NCBI RefSeq assembly: GCF_904849725.1
Contig: NC_058522.1
Coordinates: 433,781,529 to 433,845,528, forward strand
Source of the DNA: Hordeum vulgare subsp. vulgare
Taxonomy: Eukaryota > Streptophyta > Magnoliopsida > Poales > Poaceae
DNA length: 64,000 nt
Direction of reading: 5' to 3'
The notes beneath the pieces were generated by a model that saw nothing but the letters and a program-made list of their open reading frames with translations, did no database searches and had not been told where the DNA came from. A program made the translations under genes and the position numbers. This document shows, in pieces, positions 61,361 through 64,000 of the stretch. How positions within the stretch are numbered: position 1 is the stretch's first letter; each line of letters begins with the position of its first letter.

Positions 61361-64000
61361 TTGTAGCGACCCGACTCAAAACGAGTCAAGCCTCTGTGTT
61401 TCTGTGTCATCCCTGGATCAGTATGCTCGCACACACAGTACATCAATGTACATATCAAAGTGCAATCACATGTAAATAGCGTAAAACTGATATATACCTT
61501 AAATATCTCAGCGGAAGCAGTCAAGGGAGTGGAGTCCCAACAAACACTAACGGCAAGTTGACTGTAGACCATAACCCTGAATCGTACTCTTACACGTCGA
61601 AGAAAAATATCAGCAACATAAGACGTTGCAGCCGTGTAGGTCAGCATATTGAATATGCCGGCAAGTCACATAAGAGAGGGGGTAAAATATCATCTATACT
61701 ATATGCATATATGGCAGGTGGTGTTGTAAGTTTTTAGCGTAAAGCAAATTTTCTCCTACAACAAGAGGGGCTAAAAGAAAAATATTACTACAAGGTTGGT
61801 TGTTAACGAGATGGTTCCGCCAACCAGTTCTCATACCCGAGTTGTCAATAATTCCCACATCAATATTATTATTTGTGTTGAGAATTTCAGATAACTTCAG
61901 TTCCTTTGGCTCAAGTTGTCCATGACCGTGGACACGGCTAATCGATTAGGATTGAGTACTCTGCAGAGTTTTGCACACGTTCCCCACAAGATTTGATCGC
62001 CTCCGTGTATGTCCTCGCACTTCAGGGTGTTTGAAGACCGGATGATCAAAACATGGTCTTTCAACGGGTCCCTCTGAATCCCTGTCGGTGCCCATCCAAT
62101 CCTACCGTTCTTCTACATCTGCTAGCACCGCCTGTCCAGAATCGCCGCGTTGTCCAACCAAGCCAGAGCCCATAATGACTAGTGGCTGTGCAGGTAAGCC
62201 TTGGGTCTTGAAAATATCCGTCCGTCTCTTTGAGGCTGGGTGAAGCTTTCCGCAAGATGTCATGGCCGTCTCCAGCATCCCGGGTCATCCACTGGTTTCT
62301 CCAGGGAGCCGATCAACCGTCCTTCACCCAGAGTTGCATTGCATCATGAGGTCTTGAAAAGTCTTGACTTAACCGGTCTTGGTTATTAAATTATTCTCGC
62401 ATCACTCGTGATAAACTCTCAACCAGAATCCCATCTACTCAAGCATAGCAATATGAAATTTGTCGTCCCGGGCCAAGTAACGTGGTTGTTGGGTGCCTAC
62501 CAAATGATACTACAATATGTAACCATAATTTCCAAGTACCTACTCAGCATGCAATTGGGCATAGGATGGTAGAACTACGATGCATAAAACATATGTGATA
62601 CATGATCAAATGACTTACCTGGTATTACTTGATGAAGATAGTCGCTCTCAAAATCCTGATAATTCTACTCGCCACACTCCGAGCAATCTATCGTAAACGA
62701 ATAGCATTCAATAAACATTCATGCCAAAAAGGAGAACCAAGAGAACATAAGAACAAGGCATGTCTTGGTGCAAAATAACAACGTACTAAGGTTTAATAAA
62801 AAGGTCCTAAGTGTGTTGTAAAGTGAAGGTGCATGAATGAGATCAAAAGAGTTAATGGACGATGAACTATTGCTATATAAGCTTGACTTGCATACACTAT
62901 GGGAGATGATCAAAAATATTGGGAGAACAACATGAATGTTGTTTGACAAATAGTATAAGACATCAGAATTTATTTGTAGAAAGAATTTCTTGAAATGGAG
63001 CACTACAACGCAAGTTATAGCGAATTGAAGTATGAATTGAATTTGCATTCAAAAGGTCAAGAGAAGTTGAACTAAAGTACGATGGTTACGTATAAAAATA
63101 TATGACATGAGTGTTTAGGGGTAAAATGAATCAATTGAAAATGTGGTATGATTTGCAAGATAAGATCAAATGAATGTTTGAATACAAATTTGAATCTCTC
63201 AAATTTGTAAGGTTCAAAGGTCAAAACTAATGATGCTACTGGAATAGGAGATCAATATGAGCATGTAGAAACAAGAATTACTAGATTTTAACTAGCGGAT
63301 CAAAAGATACAAATACTTCAATATAACATTGAATCGGCTTAGAACGATGTGAACACTTTTGGGCACTAATAGATAAATCTGATTTGATCAAAATTATAAG
63401 TTTAAAAGTTAAAACTAATGATAGAAACGGAAATATTACTTTGATATGAATCCGACGCAATTGAATTCATCTAAAACGGAGCTGCGGATAAAAAGATATG
63501 ATCAAAAGAAGTTTGAATATGAATATGAACAAATTTCGAAATTTAAAAATTTCAAAAAGTTGATATGATAGGTTCACCGGGTAGATGGGATCAAGACGAA
63601 ACTCTAGGCGTTGGTTTCATCTAATTCGGATAAACGAGTAAAAAGTTATGGCTATTTGAAAAATCAGGGCCAAGCTGTTTTACGGAAAAAAAGTGCTATG
63701 TCTAAAAGAATTCTAGTACTAATGTGTAAATACGAAGACTAATTAATATATCTAATTACTCTACCGTATACTAGTGTAGGAATACTAGTCTAGAAATTAT
63801 AAACTATGGAAGTATAAAAAAAATACGAAGAAAAATACCTTTAGAATGCAGAGTAAGAATTAATTCCAATGAGCAGACGACTTCGAGAAATCGTGCCGAA
63901 GAGAAAAGAATATTTTTATTTAATAAACCTAGTCAAACCAAAAGACTAATTTAACCCGAAATAGATGATTTTTGAATGCTCCTATGTGTCTTTATTTATA
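61361..64000 (+). mobile_element. Element I: start of a long LTR, continuing past the window
   Basis: Starts TGTAGCGACCCGACTC at 61361 after CTATT (possible target copy, 61356-61360) inside the ORF of H. The sequence (GTGTCATCCCTGGATC, GTTTTGCACACGTTCCCCAC, GAGCCCATAATGACTAGTGG) resembles the long, gene-free LTR of a Triticeae gypsy family that I think is Sukkula-like, though I cannot confirm it. No ORF with a known domain. From about 63000 it becomes very A-rich. The second half and the other LTR are outside the window. Confidence 0.5.

Noticed and set aside
62061..62288. Minus-strand ORF in element I
   Set aside because: Short, no domain, within LTR sequence that appears gene-free.

Overview
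The window looks like a stretch of a large, repeat-rich grass genome. The LTR ends, the nested layout and the element types match what is known of Triticeae (wheat, Aegilops, barley, rye), but the species cannot be fixed from sequence alone. I see no intact host gene, no RNA gene and nothing prokaryotic. Nearly every base can be placed in a transposable element or a fragment of one. Family names (Athila-type, Tat-type, PIF/Harbinger) rest on motifs read by eye, not on a database search.

Layout. 1-24987: two Athila-type Ty3/gypsy copies joined head to tail (A, 1-1836; B, 1837-24987). B has a decayed gag-pol and an intact small third ORF. Its 3' internal region is split by a 13.4 kb Tat-type element (C, 9869-23264) carrying a sense gag-pol, a 71-bp tandem array and an antisense multi-exon gene. 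24988-34967: remnant S (minus strand) of a Tat-type element. It was invaded by a PIF/Harbinger transposon (25028-33847), whose transposase gene was in turn split by a non-autonomous gypsy element (C2, 25987-32773, duplicated target GGCCC). 34973-39781: element D, non-autonomous, carrying on its opposite strand a broken gene that reads as a plant B3-domain protein. 39935-47281: element E, minus strand, a tandem LTR arrangement with a MITE in one LTR. 47282-48180: unassigned fragments. 48181-56122: element F, minus strand, Tat-type with gag and protease but no polymerase, three kinds of tandem repeat and a plus-strand antisense gene like that of C. 56123-56596: LTR fragment G. 56597-61360: element H, minus strand, cut by element I (61361 to the window end).

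How the parts relate. B, C2, E and H form one group: LTRs starting TGATACGTC, a TGGCGCCGTTGCCGGGGA-type primer site (in H a heavily diverged version), and a polypurine tract built on AAGCTTGGGG. C2 and E (and H as far as it is visible) carry no polymerase here and would need enzymes from elsewhere. They share conserved non-coding signals that outlast their coding capacity: a hairpin just before the polypurine tract, a motif just after the last ORF, a pair of hairpins containing polypurine-like sequence, and a reiterated 18-base motif. C, D, S and F form a second group sharing a two-part module in the LTR at constant spacing. C and F also share an antisense gene of the 'putative gypsy type transposon' family with a coiled-coil tail.

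The most promising leads are the covarying pre-polypurine-tract hairpin, the motif after the last ORF, the LTR module, the antisense gene pair and the B3-gene capture in D. I found no convincing new defence or enzymatic system.
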